In this document: positions 7,928 through 17,847 of the stretch, one piece after another | Layout: every line of letters begins with the position of its first letter | How positions within the stretch are numbered: position 1 is the stretch's first letter | Source of the DNA: Roseibium album | GTDB lineage: Bacteria > Pseudomonadota > Alphaproteobacteria > Rhizobiales > Stappiaceae | Assembly (NCBI RefSeq): GCF_001404515.1 | Contig: NZ_CXWE01000012.1 | Location: forward strand, 1 to 64,000 | Reading direction: 5' to 3' | Length of the DNA: 64,000 nt | Notes under the pieces: model-generated | Told to the model about the DNA's origin: nothing | Seen by the model: only the letters and a program-made list of their open reading frames with translations | Databases searched by the model: none | Made by a program: the position numbers and the translations under genes

Positions 7928-9334
7928 GTGACGCACGTGAAAAAAATCCGGATGACCCGAAGGATTGCGCTCGCTGCAATGTTGACGGCAACCGCCATGG
8001 TGCCGGCATCGGCAGCCTTTGCCGAGGCGCTGGACGTCGAAAAGGACGAACTCACTTTCGGATTCATCAAGCTGACCGACATGGCGCCACTGGCCGTCGC
8101 CTATGAGCTCGGCTTTTTCGAGGAAGAAGGACTTTTCGTGACCCTGGAGCCTCAGGCCAACTGGAAAGTGCTGCTGGACCGTGTGATCACGGGCGAACTG
8201 GACGGAGCGCACATGCTTGCGGGCCAACCGTTGGCAGCAACGATCGGTTTCGGCACAAAGGCCCACATCGTCACGCCTTTTTCCATGGACCTCAACGGGA
8301 ACGGCATAACCGTGTCCAACGAGATCTGGGAAATGATGAAGCCAAACATCCCGACAATGGATGACGGACGCCCGCAACATCCGATTTCGGCCAAGGCCCT
8401 CAAGCCGGTCGTCGACAAGTTCATTGATGAAGGAAAACCCTTCAACATGGGCATGGTGTTCCCGGTCTCGACGCACAATTATGAACTGCGCTACTGGCTC
8501 GCTTCCGGCGACATCCATCCGGGCTTTTATTCCGAGACCGACATTTCCGGTCAGATCCAGGGCGAAGCTCTTCTTTCGGTGACGCCACCACCTCAAATGC
8601 CGGCAACGCTGGAAGCAGGCACCATCTATGGCTATTGCGTTGGCGAGCCCTGGAACCAGCAGGCGGTCTTCAAGGGGATCGGTGTTCCGGTGATCACCGA
8701 TTACGAAATCTGGAAGAACAATCCAGAGAAAGTGTTCGGGCTCACCAAGGAATTCACGGAAGAGTATCCCAATACGACACTCGCCATCACCAAGGCCCTG
8801 ATCCGCGCGGCCAAGTGGCTGGATGAAAACGACAATGCCAATCGCATGGAAGCGGTCGAAATCCTCGCCAGGTCCGAATATGTCGGGGCGGACGCGGAAG
8901 TCATCGCCAACTCCATGACGGGTACGTTCGAGTACGAGAAGGGCGACAAGCGCGACGTACCGGATTTCAACGTCTTTTACCGCTACTACGCGACGTATCC
9001 CTACTATTCCGACGCGGTCTGGTATCTGACGCAGATGCGTCGCTGGGGCCAGATTCCGGAGCAGAAACCCGACAGCTGGTACGATGATGTCGCCAAATCC
9101 GTCTATCTGCCAGAGACCTATCTGAAGGCTGCACGCATGCTGGTCGAGGAAGGGCATGTCGCCGAAGAGGATTTTCCCTGGGAGTCCGACGGCTATCGTG
9201 CGCCGACACCTGCCGCCGATATCATCGACGGCATTCCCTACGACGGCAAACAGCCCAACGCCTATATCGACAGCCTGCCCATCGGCCTCAAGGGCAAGCA
9301 GGTTGTTGACGGCAACGAAGTGGTTGGCGGCTGA
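7928..9334 (+). CDS. nrtA: nitrate ABC transporter substrate-binding protein NrtA
   Basis: About 468 aa from GTG 7928 (GAGGGA 7 bases upstream); GTG 7937 and ATG 7952 are alternatives. A signal peptide (TRRIALAAMLTATAMVPASA, cut near AFAEA) exports it. The body is of the NrtA/CmpA family: LTFGFIKLTDMAPLAVAYEL, FPVSTHNYELRYWLASG, GYCVGEPWNQQAVF, NNPEKVFGLTKEF. It binds nitrate/nitrite in the periplasm and delivers it to NrtB with NrtCD. First structural gene after the NasT-controlled leader. Confidence 0.93.
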   Translation: MTHVKKIRMTRRIALAAMLTATAMVPASAAFAEALDVEKDELTFGFIKLTDMAPLAVAYELGFFEEEGLFVTLEPQANWKVLLDRVITGELDGAHMLAGQPLAATIGFGTKAHIVTPFSMDLNGNGITVSNEIWEMMKPNIPTMDDGRPQHPISAKALKPVVDKFIDEGKPFNMGMVFPVSTHNYELRYWLASGDIHPGFYSETDISGQIQGEALLSVTPPPQMPATLEAGTIYGYCVGEPWNQQAVFKGIGVPVITDYEIWKNNPEKVFGLTKEFTEEYPNTTLAITKALIRAAKWLDENDNANRMEAVEILARSEYVGADAEVIANSMTGTFEYEKGDKRDVPDFNVFYRYYATYPYYSDAVWYLTQMRRWGQIPEQKPDSWYDDVAKSVYLPETYLKAARMLVEEGHVAEEDFPWESDGYRAPTPAADIIDGIPYDGKQPNAYIDSLPIGLKGKQVVDGNEVVGG

Positions 9335-9415
9335 CGTATCTATCGGAGCGGTGGCCAAAGGAGCCACCGCCCAATCTTCCAGAATTCCAGAATTAGATTA
9401 CAAGGGACCGTTCCC

Positions 9416-10498
9416 ATGGCCAATGCCGATACCGCAGGATCGACGGATCTTGCCCGGGCCGCCCGGAAAGAAAAACTCTTCACGTTGATCAACAAGGCCG
9501 GCGGATGGCTGGATGCGCTTGGATTTTCCTGGCTCGTGCCACTCATGAAGATAGCTGCGGGCGACAATCCGAAAGAACAACTGGGCGAACTGAAACGCGG
9601 GTTCCTGATCCCGTTGCTCGGAATTGTCACCTTCCTGGTTCTGTGGGGAGCGCTGGCGCCGCAGGTCCAGACGTCACTCGGCGCGGTTCCGGGCCCTGCA
9701 CAGGTCTGGTCGCAATCAGTCAATCTCTGGCATGATCATGTTCGAGAACGCGAAAAGGCAGCCGCATTCTACGAGCGTCAGGATGCCCGAAACGCCAAAT
9801 ACGAGGCAGAGGGTAAGACCGACAAGATCAAGTTCCGCAGCTATACCGGCAAGCCGACCTATATCGATCAGATCGGTACCTCCCTGCTGACCGTCGGTCT
9901 CGGCTTCCTGATCGCAACAATCATTGCTGTTCCGCTCGGCATCGCCTCTGGCCTGTCGAGGTCGTTCAACGGTGCAATCAATCCCCTGATCCAGATCTTC
10001 AAACCGGTATCACCCCTGGCGTGGTTGCCGATCGTCACCATGATCGTGTCGGCAACATACGCCAATCCCTATGACTGGTTGTCAAAGTCGTTGCTGATCT
10101 CGGCCGTGACCGTGACGCTCTGCTCCATGTGGCCGACCCTGATCAACACCGCACTTGGCGTGGCTTCGGTCGACAAGGATCTGATGAATGTTGGCCGCGT
10201 GCTCCAGTTGCCTACCTGGAAAACCATCACGAAACTCGTGCTTCCCTCTTCGTTGCCTCTGATCTTCACCGGTCTGCGCCTGTCATTGGGTGTGGGTTGG
10301 ATGGTTCTGATCGCGGCTGAAATGCTGGCGCAGAACCCTGGCCTTGGAAAATTCGTCTGGGACGAGTTCCAGAACGGCTCCTCGCAGTCGCTGGCCAAGA
10401 TCATGGTCGCGGTCGTGACCATCGGTCTCATCGGCTTCATGCTCGACAGGTTGATGTTCGCCCTGCAACGCGCCTTCACATTCAGCGCCAATCGCTAA
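9416..10498 (+). CDS. nrtB: nitrate ABC transporter permease NrtB
   Basis: 360 aa, BPD_transp_1 family. After a ~45-residue cytosolic N-terminus, a first membrane segment (FLIPLLGIVTFLVLWGAL) precedes a hydrophilic ~90-residue stretch (REREKAAAFYERQDARN). The permease core starts at IGTSLLTVGLGFLIATII, with the cytoplasmic coupling loop in the region of DLMNVGRVLQLPTWKTI. The long insert between TM1 and the core is common in alphaproteobacterial NrtB. It lies 81 bp after nrtA and 10 bp before the ATPase gene. Confidence 0.92.
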   Translation: MANADTAGSTDLARAARKEKLFTLINKAGGWLDALGFSWLVPLMKIAAGDNPKEQLGELKRGFLIPLLGIVTFLVLWGALAPQVQTSLGAVPGPAQVWSQSVNLWHDHVREREKAAAFYERQDARNAKYEAEGKTDKIKFRSYTGKPTYIDQIGTSLLTVGLGFLIATIIAVPLGIASGLSRSFNGAINPLIQIFKPVSPLAWLPIVTMIVSATYANPYDWLSKSLLISAVTVTLCSMWPTLINTALGVASVDKDLMNVGRVLQLPTWKTITKLVLPSSLPLIFTGLRLSLGVGWMVLIAAEMLAQNPGLGKFVWDEFQNGSSQSLAKIMVAVVTIGLIGFMLDRLMFALQRAFTFSANR

Positions 10499-10508
10499 GG
10501 AGGCCGAT

Positions 10509-12269
10509 ATGTCCTTTCTGGAAATCTCCGGTGTCTCCAAGTCCTATGGCGAAGGTGCCGGCCGCACGGATGTGCTTGAAGACATAAACCTGAAAGTGGA
10601 AGAGGGTGAGTTCATAGCCATCGTCGGCTTCTCCGGCACTGGAAAGACGACGCTGATTTCCCTGCTTGCAGGGTTGATCGAGGCCGACGCGGGCGGGGTG
10701 ATCTTCAATGACAAGGAGATCGATGGTCCAAGTCCGGACCGGGGCGTGGTCTTTCAGTCCTACTCCCTGTTGCCCTGGCTCTCGGTCACCGGCAACGTGG
10801 CGCTCGCTGTCGACACGGTCTTCAAGAAGAGGCCTGCAAGGGAACGGAAGGCCATCTGCGACAAGTATATCGAGATGGTCGGCCTTGCACATGCAAGGGA
10901 GCGCAAACCGGCCGAACTTTCCGGTGGCATGCGTCAGCGCGTCGCCGTTGCGCGGGCTCTCGCTATGCAGCCTGAATTGCTGCTTCTCGACGAGCCGCTC
11001 AGCGCTCTTGATGCCTTGACACGGTCCAAGCTTCAGGACGAGTTTGCGGCGATCTGCGAACAGGAAAAGAAAACCATCGTCCTGATCACGAACGATGTCG
11101 ACGAGGCCATTCTGCTGGCCGACCGGATCATCCCCCTGAACCCGGGAACGACCGCAACGCTCGGCCCGGAATTCAAGGTGCCGTTCAAACGACCGCGCGA
11201 TCGCGGTGAACTCAATCATGACGAAGACTTCATCAAGCTTCGAGCCGATGTCACCGAGTACCTGATGGCTGTTGGTGCCGAACGCGGGACCGATCTGGAG
11301 CGCGATATAGTCTTGCCGAATATCGTCCCCATCACGCAGCGGAGCAACCCGGAAGACCCGTTGCCACCTGCGTACGCTCGTGCTGCGGAATCCGTCAAGG
11401 ACGACCGTTTCCTCGAATTTTCACAGCTCAAGAAAGTCTACCCGACTCCGAAGGGACCATTGACCGTTGTCGATGATTTCGAGCTTAAGATGAAGAAAGG
11501 CGAGTTCATTACACTCATCGGCCATTCCGGCTGCGGCAAGTCGACTGTCCTCTCCATGGTGGCGGGATTGAACCCTATCACCGAGGGGGCGATCGTCCTC
11601 GACGGAACCCACGTCACCCAGGCCGGACCTGACAGGGCGGTGGTTTTTCAGGCCCCGAGCCTCATGCCCTGGCTGACGGCTCACGAGAATGTCGCTCTGG
11701 GTGTCGACAAGGTTTATCCGGATGCGTCCAAGTCTGAGAAGCGGGACGTCATCGAGTACTACCTTTCAAAAGTTGGTCTGGCCGATGCCATGCAGAAGAG
11801 GGCTTCCGATCTTTCCAACGGTATGAAGCAACGCGTCGGGATCGCGCGTGCCTTTGCTCTTTCACCCAAACTTCTACTGCTCGATGAACCATTCGGGATG
11901 CTTGACAGTCTGACACGTTGGGAACTTCAGGACGTTCTGATGGATGTGTGGAAACGCACCCAGGTGACAGCGATCTGCGTCACCCACGACGTCGATGAGG
12001 CAATCCTTCTCGCGGACCGGGTGGTCATGATGTCCAACGGTCCGAATGCCAGGATTGGAAACATCATGGACGTTGACCTGCCGCGTCCACGCTCGCGCAA
12101 GGAGTTGCTCGCCCATCCGGACTACTACGCCTATCGCGAAGAACTTCTGGACTTCCTGGAAGCGTATGAAGGCGGGGCGGATCCGAGCGAGGATCAACTC
12201 AAATCCATCCAGGAAAAACGCGCCACCCGCATGGCACGCCAGAAGGCGGCCATGGAAGCGGCCGAGTAG
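10509..12269 (+). CDS. nitrate ABC transporter, tandem two-domain ATPase (NrtC/NrtD-like)
   Basis: 586 aa with two complete ABC ATPase domains in one chain. Domain 1 has Walker A GFSGTGKTT (~40), signature LSGGM (~137), Walker B LLLLDEP (~161), but LITNDVDEA where the H-loop His should be (Asn instead). Domain 2 has Walker A GHSGCGKST (~338), an altered signature LSNGM (~435), Walker B LLLLDEP (~456) and a normal THDVDEA (~491). In the head-to-tail dimer, site 1 would combine the Asn H-loop with the altered signature while site 2 is canonical, so hydrolysis is probably asymmetric (inference). It replaces separate NrtC and NrtD subunits, without the NrtA-like regulatory domain of cyanobacterial NrtC. 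Confidence 0.9.
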   Translation: MSFLEISGVSKSYGEGAGRTDVLEDINLKVEEGEFIAIVGFSGTGKTTLISLLAGLIEADAGGVIFNDKEIDGPSPDRGVVFQSYSLLPWLSVTGNVALAVDTVFKKRPARERKAICDKYIEMVGLAHARERKPAELSGGMRQRVAVARALAMQPELLLLDEPLSALDALTRSKLQDEFAAICEQEKKTIVLITNDVDEAILLADRIIPLNPGTTATLGPEFKVPFKRPRDRGELNHDEDFIKLRADVTEYLMAVGAERGTDLERDIVLPNIVPITQRSNPEDPLPPAYARAAESVKDDRFLEFSQLKKVYPTPKGPLTVVDDFELKMKKGEFITLIGHSGCGKSTVLSMVAGLNPITEGAIVLDGTHVTQAGPDRAVVFQAPSLMPWLTAHENVALGVDKVYPDASKSEKRDVIEYYLSKVGLADAMQKRASDLSNGMKQRVGIARAFALSPKLLLLDEPFGMLDSLTRWELQDVLMDVWKRTQVTAICVTHDVDEAILLADRVVMMSNGPNARIGNIMDVDLPRPRSRKELLAHPDYYAYREELLDFLEAYEGGADPSEDQLKSIQEKRATRMARQKAAMEAAE

Positions 12270-12284
12270 TCCGTGGAGAAAACT

Positions 12285-14738
12285 ATGAAAAAACAGAAAC
12301 TTGTCATCGTTGGCAACGGCATGGCGCCGGGGCGGATGCTCGAATACCTGTTTGAGAAAGACAGGCACGCCTACGACATCACAATCTTCAATGCTGAACC
12401 GCGGGTGAATTACAATCGTCTCATGCTGTCGCCTGTCCTGTCCGGCGAAAGGACCTATGAAGACATCATCACTCACGGTGACGACTGGTATGCCGAACAT
12501 GGTGTGACACTGCACAAGTCCGCAAAAGTCTCCGAAATCGATCGTGCGGCAAAAACGGTGACGTCCGAGACGGGTGTCACGGCATCCTACGACAGGCTGG
12601 TCATTGCCACAGGGTCCAATCCGTTCATCATTCCGCTGCCTGGCAAAGATCTGGATGGAGTGCTTACATACCGGGATCTTGATGACGTCGGAAAGATGCT
12701 TGATGCCGCGAAACGCGGCGGGCGGGCAATCGTCATCGGTGGCGGGTTGCTTGGTCTGGAAGCGGCGGCCGGTCTCAAGATGCAGGGCATGGAAGTCACG
12801 GTTCTGCACCTGATGCCGACACTGATGGAGCGACAGCTGGACCCGGCCGCCGGATATCTCCTGCAGGAGGAATTCGAGCGGCGCGGAATTGAAGTCCGTA
12901 CCAAGGCCAACAGTCACGAGATCGTCGATGACGGCACGGGCAAGGTGAAGGGTATACGCCTGGATGACGGCACCCAAATCGAGGCGAGTGTTGTTGTCAT
13001 GGCTGTCGGCATCCGCCCTTCGACAGAGCTTGCAAAGGCGATCTCTCTTGACGTCGGACGCGGCATTCTGGTCGGTGACGACATGCGCACCAGCGATGCG
13101 GATATCTTCGCCCTCGGCGAGTGTGTGGAACACCGTGGCATCTGCTACGGGCTTGTTGCGCCGCTTTACGAGATGGCGGAAGTCATCGCGGATAACCTGT
13201 TGAACGGGACTTCCGAATACACCGGATCCGTAACGGCAACCAAACTCAAGGTCACGGGTGTCGACCTTTACTCCGCAGGAGATTTCTCGGAAGGGGAGGA
13301 CCGCGAGGAAATCGTGCTGCGTGACGCGGCGGCCGGGGTCTACAAGCGGCTTGTCCTGAAGGACAACCGGATTGTCGGTGCTGTCCTTTACGGTGAAACA
13401 TCCGACGGACCGTGGTTCTTCGATCTCCTGAAAAAACGGTCAGATGTTGCCGAAATGCGGGACACCCTGATCTTCGGCCAGGCGTATCAGGGGGGCACCC
13501 CCCTGGACCCTACGGCGGCCGTTGCAGCCTTGCCGGATGATGCGGAAATCTGCGGCTGCAACGGCGTTTGCAAGGGAAAGATCGTCAATGCGATTTCGGA
13601 AAAGGGCCTGACGTCCCTCGACGATGTCAGGGCTCACACCAAGGCGTCGGCTTCTTGCGGGTCCTGTACCGGTCTGGTCGAGCAACTGATGCAGGTCACG
13701 CTCGGAGATGCCTACAATCCGGCTGCCGTGACTCCGATGTGTGGCTGTACCCATCTGGGACACAGCGATGTCCGCCGACTGATCAAATCCAGGGAACTGA
13801 AGACCATTCCCTCGGTCATGCAGGAGCTTGAGTGGACATCGTCAGGTGGTTGCGCAAAATGTCGCCCGGCGCTGAACTACTATCTCGTCAGCGACTGGCC
13901 GGACGAATATGCCGACGACTACCAGTCCCGGTACATCAACGAGCGCGTCCACGCAAACATCCAGAAAGACGGCACCTATTCGGTCGTGCCGCGTATGTGG
14001 GGAGGCATGACATCCTCCACCGAATTGCGCGCGATTGCCGATGTTGTCGACAAATTCAATATTCCAGCGGTCAAGTGCACCGGGGGACAGCGGATCGACA
14101 TGCTCGGCATCAGCAAGGAAGACCTTCCCGCTGTCTGGGCGGATCTCGGCAAGGCAGGGTTTGTATCGGGTCAGGCCTATGCCAAGGGGCTGAGAACGGT
14201 GAAAACCTGTGTCGGGTCCGACTGGTGCCGGTTCGGCACACAGGATTCCACCGGGCTTGGAATCCGGATCGAAAAATTCATGTGGGGCTCCTGGACGCCG
14301 GCGAAATTGAAATTGGCGGTTTCCGGCTGTCCGCGGAATTGTGCTGAAGCAACCTGCAAGGACATTGGCGTTATTTGCGTCGACAGCGGTTACGAGATCC
14401 ATTTCGCCGGCGCCGCCGGTCTCGACATCAAGGGCACGGAAGTCCTTGGTCTCGTCAAGACGGAAGACGAGGCGCTCGAGCACATCGTGGCGCTGACCCA
14501 GATGTACCGGGAACAGGGACACTATCTCGAGCGGATCTACAAATGGGCCCGACGCGTCGGATCTGACGAGATCCGTACCCGGATCATGGAGGATGCCGAC
14601 CAGCGCAAGCTCTATTTTGACCGGTTTGTTTTCAGTCAGAAGTTCGCCCAGGTCGATCCGTGGTCGGAGCGTGTTTCCGGCAAGGACAAGCATGAATTCA
14701 GGCCGATGGCGGTTCTGCAGGCGGAGGCGGCCGAATGA
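12285..14738 (+). CDS. nirB: assimilatory nitrite reductase large subunit NirB
   Basis: 817 aa from ATG 12285 (GGAG 6 bases upstream; a GTG at 12273 would add four residues). It reduces nitrite to ammonium with NAD(P)H. Domains in order: FAD/NAD(P)H oxidoreductase (IVGNGMAPGRMLEYL; AIVIGGGLLGLEAAAG near 150); a BFD [2Fe-2S] domain (ICGCNGVCKGKI near 422 and ASCGSCTG) and a second cysteine-rich BFD-like repeat (MCGCTHLGH, GGCAKCRP); then the siroheme/[4Fe-4S] half with CVGSDWCRFG (~640) and SGCPRNCAEATCKDIG (~680). Overlaps nirD by 4 bp. Confidence 0.95.
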   Translation: MKKQKLVIVGNGMAPGRMLEYLFEKDRHAYDITIFNAEPRVNYNRLMLSPVLSGERTYEDIITHGDDWYAEHGVTLHKSAKVSEIDRAAKTVTSETGVTASYDRLVIATGSNPFIIPLPGKDLDGVLTYRDLDDVGKMLDAAKRGGRAIVIGGGLLGLEAAAGLKMQGMEVTVLHLMPTLMERQLDPAAGYLLQEEFERRGIEVRTKANSHEIVDDGTGKVKGIRLDDGTQIEASVVVMAVGIRPSTELAKAISLDVGRGILVGDDMRTSDADIFALGECVEHRGICYGLVAPLYEMAEVIADNLLNGTSEYTGSVTATKLKVTGVDLYSAGDFSEGEDREEIVLRDAAAGVYKRLVLKDNRIVGAVLYGETSDGPWFFDLLKKRSDVAEMRDTLIFGQAYQGGTPLDPTAAVAALPDDAEICGCNGVCKGKIVNAISEKGLTSLDDVRAHTKASASCGSCTGLVEQLMQVTLGDAYNPAAVTPMCGCTHLGHSDVRRLIKSRELKTIPSVMQELEWTSSGGCAKCRPALNYYLVSDWPDEYADDYQSRYINERVHANIQKDGTYSVVPRMWGGMTSSTELRAIADVVDKFNIPAVKCTGGQRIDMLGISKEDLPAVWADLGKAGFVSGQAYAKGLRTVKTCVGSDWCRFGTQDSTGLGIRIEKFMWGSWTPAKLKLAVSGCPRNCAEATCKDIGVICVDSGYEIHFAGAAGLDIKGTEVLGLVKTEDEALEHIVALTQMYREQGHYLERIYKWARRVGSDEIRTRIMEDADQRKLYFDRFVFSQKFAQVDPWSERVSGKDKHEFRPMAVLQAEAAE

Positions 14739-15079
14739 ACGCGGAAACGAGAAGTTGGGTTGCCATTGGAGATTTGATGGACATTCCCCGCGAGGGTGCC
14801 CGGGTCGTCAAAACCGCTACAGGCTGTATCGCGGTTTTCCGGACCGTTGATGACGAGGTCTATGCGCTTGACGATCGATGCCCGCACAAGGGCGGGCCGC
14901 TAAGCCAGGGGATCGTACACGGGACGTCCGTGACCTGCCCGCTGCACAACTGGGTTTTTGATCTGGCAACAGGTCTTGCAAAAGGCGCGGACGAGGGGAG
15001 CGCAAGGACGACGGCGGCTCGTATCGAAAACGGCAAGGTTCTGCTTGCCGCCGATGATCTCGCACGGCGGACCGGATGA
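14735..15079 (+). CDS. nirD: nitrite reductase small subunit NirD (Rieske-like)
   Basis: 114 aa, NirD-type Rieske [2Fe-2S] domain with CPHKGGPLS (Cys-His pair near residue 50) and CPLHNW (second pair near residue 69), so all four cluster ligands are present. It partners NirB in NAD(P)H-dependent nitrite reduction. Translationally coupled: its ATG overlaps the nirB stop as ATGA. Its stop lies at the first possible start of the nitrate reductase gene. Confidence 0.93.
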   Translation: MNAETRSWVAIGDLMDIPREGARVVKTATGCIAVFRTVDDEVYALDDRCPHKGGPLSQGIVHGTSVTCPLHNWVFDLATGLAKGADEGSARTTAARIENGKVLLAADDLARRTG

Positions 15080-15156
15080 CCGGCAAATCAGGTGATCTCG
15101 GCCGCCTGAATAACAAGGCGCCCGGGTCTGGGGAGGAAGTTAACGGAGGGGCAGGC

Positions 15157-17847
15157 GTGAACGCCCGAACAATAAACAAGACGGTCAGGACGACATGCCC
15201 ATATTGCGGTGTCGGTTGTGGTGTTCTGGCCACGCCGCAGGCCGACGGAACTGTTGCGATCGCCGGGGATGAGACTCATCCGGCAAATTTCGGCAGACTG
15301 TGCTCGAAGGGGGCGGCTCTCGGAGAGACGCTTTCCGTTGAGGACCGGCTGCTGCATCCTGAAATTGATGGTGAAAGAGCAGATTGGGACACGGCGCTCG
15401 ATCGCGTGGCGCAAGAATTTTCAGAAGCCGTTCGGCAACATGGTCCTGACAGTGTCGCTTTTTATGTTTCCGGCCAGATCCTGACTGAAGACTATTACGT
15501 TGCCAACAAGTTGATGAAAGGCTTCATCGGTTCCGGCAATATCGACACAAATTCAAGGCTCTGCATGGCGTCTTCGGTTGCGGGCCATCGCCGTGCGTTC
15601 GGTTCCGACACCGTGCCTGGAACCTATGAAGATCTGGAAACATGCGATCTGCTGGTGCTGACCGGCTCCAATCTTGCCTGGTGTCATCCAGTTCTCTTTC
15701 AGCGGATCGAGGCTGCAAAGGCGCAAAATCCACAGATGCGGATAGTTGTTATCGATCCGAGGGAGACTGCAACCTGTGCGCTTGCCGATCTGCATCTGGC
15801 ATTGAAACCTGATACCGATGTTGCACTCTTCAATGGCCTCCTGGCGTTCCTGGCAGAAACCGATGCGCTCGACCGCGCCTATGTTGCCGCACATACGCAC
15901 GGTTTCGACGAGGCGCTTGCAGCATCGGGGCCTTGCGAGATCAACCGTATTGCACGAGAAACGGGGCTGGCACCGAGGGATCTCGCGACATTTTACACGA
16001 TGGTCGCGCGTACCGAAAAAACCGTCACCGTCTACAGTCAGGGTGTCAATCAATCCGTTACGGGTACGGACAAGGTCAATGCGATTATCAACACGCATCT
16101 GGCAACCGGACGGATCGGCAGGCCCGGTATGGGTCCGTTTTCGGTAACAGGTCAGCCGAATGCCATGGGTGGGCGCGAGGTTGGTGGTCTTGCCAACACG
16201 CTGGCAGCGCACATGAGTATCGAGAATCCGGATCATCGCGCGCTTGTCCGGGAATTCTGGCAGAGCCCGTCAATTGCAGAAAAGTCGGGCCTGAAGGCCG
16301 TTGATCTCTTCCGTGCGGTCCGCGCGGGCAAGATCAAGGCGCTCTGGATCATGGCCACCAATCCGGTCGACAGTCTGCCAGATGCCGACGGTGTGGCAGA
16401 CGCCTTGAAAAAGTGTCCCTTCGTTGTCGTCTCCGATGTGACACGTGCCACCGATACGGCTGCCTATGCGGATGTTCTGCTGCCTGCAGCTGCCTGGGGC
16501 GAAAAAAACGGGACGGTTACCAATTCTGAACGCAGGATATCCCGCCAGCGAGCCTTTCTGGAGCGGCCAGGGGAGGTCAGGCCGGACTGGTGGCAGGTAA
16601 CCGAGGTGGCACGGCGCATGGGCTTTGCGCAGGCGTTCGACTATGACGGACCGGCTTCCGTGTTTCGCGAACATGCCGCGCTTTCCGGCTATGGTAACAA
16701 CGGGCTGCGAGCCTTCGACATAAGCGCTCTCAAGCACGTGTCATGTGCAGAATTTGACCGCCTCAATCCACTGCAGTGGCCTCAATCGCAGGACAGGACT
16801 CAACAAGAGCAAACGCGTTTTTTTGCCGGCGGCGGGTTCTTCACGCAGGACCGAAAGGCTGTTCTGGTTCCCGTCAGGACAACGGAACCGCGCAAGCAGG
16901 GGCGGCAATATCCTTTCGTACTAAATACGGGCCGGATACGTGATCAGTGGCACACGATGACGCGGACGGGCAAGAGCCCGCGTCTTTCAGCACACATCGC
17001 AGAGCCTTATGCAGAGCTCCACCCGGTAGACGCAAAGAAGTTAGGTCTCTCGGCTGCGGATCTCGTTGAAGTCAAAAGTCCTTTTGGAACCGTCATGCTG
17101 CGCGCGCAGGTCACGGAACGCGCTCAACCGGGCTCGATCTTCGTGCCGATGCATTGGACCGATCAGGTGAGCTCACAGGGCAGGGTCGACGCGGTTGTGG
17201 CACCAGAAACTGACCCGGTTTCCGGTCAGCCGGGTTCCAAATTAACACCAGTCGCTCTTCGTAGGCTCGTCTTTGACTGGTACGGTTTCGCAATCCTGAG
17301 GAAGAAGCCGGAAAAGCTTGAAGCCGATTACTGGTCGGTGGCTCCGACCTCTGGAGGTTGGCGTGTCGAAATGGCCGGCTCGGCCGCGCAGGACCCGGCT
17401 CTGCTTGCAAGAAGGCATCTGGGCGGTGATGCAAAACTGGCAAGGTTTGAAGATCGGTGTGCAGGATTGTTGAGAGTTGCCGGATGGAGCGACACCGGAC
17501 TTGCCGGTGCGTTTTTCATTGCGGGTGAACCTGTCGCCGTTTCCCGGCAATGGGCTTGTTCTCTTTTGACCGATCCATTTCTTTCCGCAGCTGATCGCCT
17601 GAAGGTTCTGGCAGCCGGGCCGTCGGCGGACATGCCCGATAAGGGGGCGATCATTTGCTCCTGTTTCCAGGTCGGGAACAAAGACATCGAGACGGCAATG
17701 GCGGAAGGCGCCGTCACGGTGCAGGCGATCGGGTCCCGTCTGAAGGCCGGCACCAATTGTGGTTCCTGCCGATCCGAAATCCAGTCCATCCTCGATGCGC
17801 ATGGCAAGGAGGACGTTCATGAGACCGACATCGCGCAAGCCGGCTGA
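15157..17847 (+). CDS. nasA: assimilatory nitrate reductase catalytic subunit NasA
   Basis: 896 aa from GTG 15157, chosen because GGAGGGG sits 6 bases upstream. ATG 15076, overlapping the nirD stop, would add 27 residues of unconserved sequence. It reduces nitrate to nitrite with Mo-bisMGD. The N-terminal [4Fe-4S] motif CPYCGVGCGVL (~13) is followed by the molybdopterin oxidoreductase domain (TNSRLCMASSVAGHR; GVNQSVTGTDKVNAI; GQPNAMGGREVG), the dinucleotide-binding domain (FVLNTGRIRDQWHTMTRTG), and a C-terminal BFD-type [2Fe-2S] domain (ICSCFQVGNKDIETA ~833; GTNCGSCRSE ~865), typical of NasA/NarB forms that take electrons from a flavoprotein or ferredoxin. Overlaps cysG by 29 bp. Confidence 0.94.
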   Translation: MNARTINKTVRTTCPYCGVGCGVLATPQADGTVAIAGDETHPANFGRLCSKGAALGETLSVEDRLLHPEIDGERADWDTALDRVAQEFSEAVRQHGPDSVAFYVSGQILTEDYYVANKLMKGFIGSGNIDTNSRLCMASSVAGHRRAFGSDTVPGTYEDLETCDLLVLTGSNLAWCHPVLFQRIEAAKAQNPQMRIVVIDPRETATCALADLHLALKPDTDVALFNGLLAFLAETDALDRAYVAAHTHGFDEALAASGPCEINRIARETGLAPRDLATFYTMVARTEKTVTVYSQGVNQSVTGTDKVNAIINTHLATGRIGRPGMGPFSVTGQPNAMGGREVGGLANTLAAHMSIENPDHRALVREFWQSPSIAEKSGLKAVDLFRAVRAGKIKALWIMATNPVDSLPDADGVADALKKCPFVVVSDVTRATDTAAYADVLLPAAAWGEKNGTVTNSERRISRQRAFLERPGEVRPDWWQVTEVARRMGFAQAFDYDGPASVFREHAALSGYGNNGLRAFDISALKHVSCAEFDRLNPLQWPQSQDRTQQEQTRFFAGGGFFTQDRKAVLVPVRTTEPRKQGRQYPFVLNTGRIRDQWHTMTRTGKSPRLSAHIAEPYAELHPVDAKKLGLSAADLVEVKSPFGTVMLRAQVTERAQPGSIFVPMHWTDQVSSQGRVDAVVAPETDPVSGQPGSKLTPVALRRLVFDWYGFAILRKKPEKLEADYWSVAPTSGGWRVEMAGSAAQDPALLARRHLGGDAKLARFEDRCAGLLRVAGWSDTGLAGAFFIAGEPVAVSRQWACSLLTDPFLSAADRLKVLAAGPSADMPDKGAIICSCFQVGNKDIETAMAEGAVTVQAIGSRLKAGTNCGSCRSEIQSILDAHGKEDVHETDIAQAG

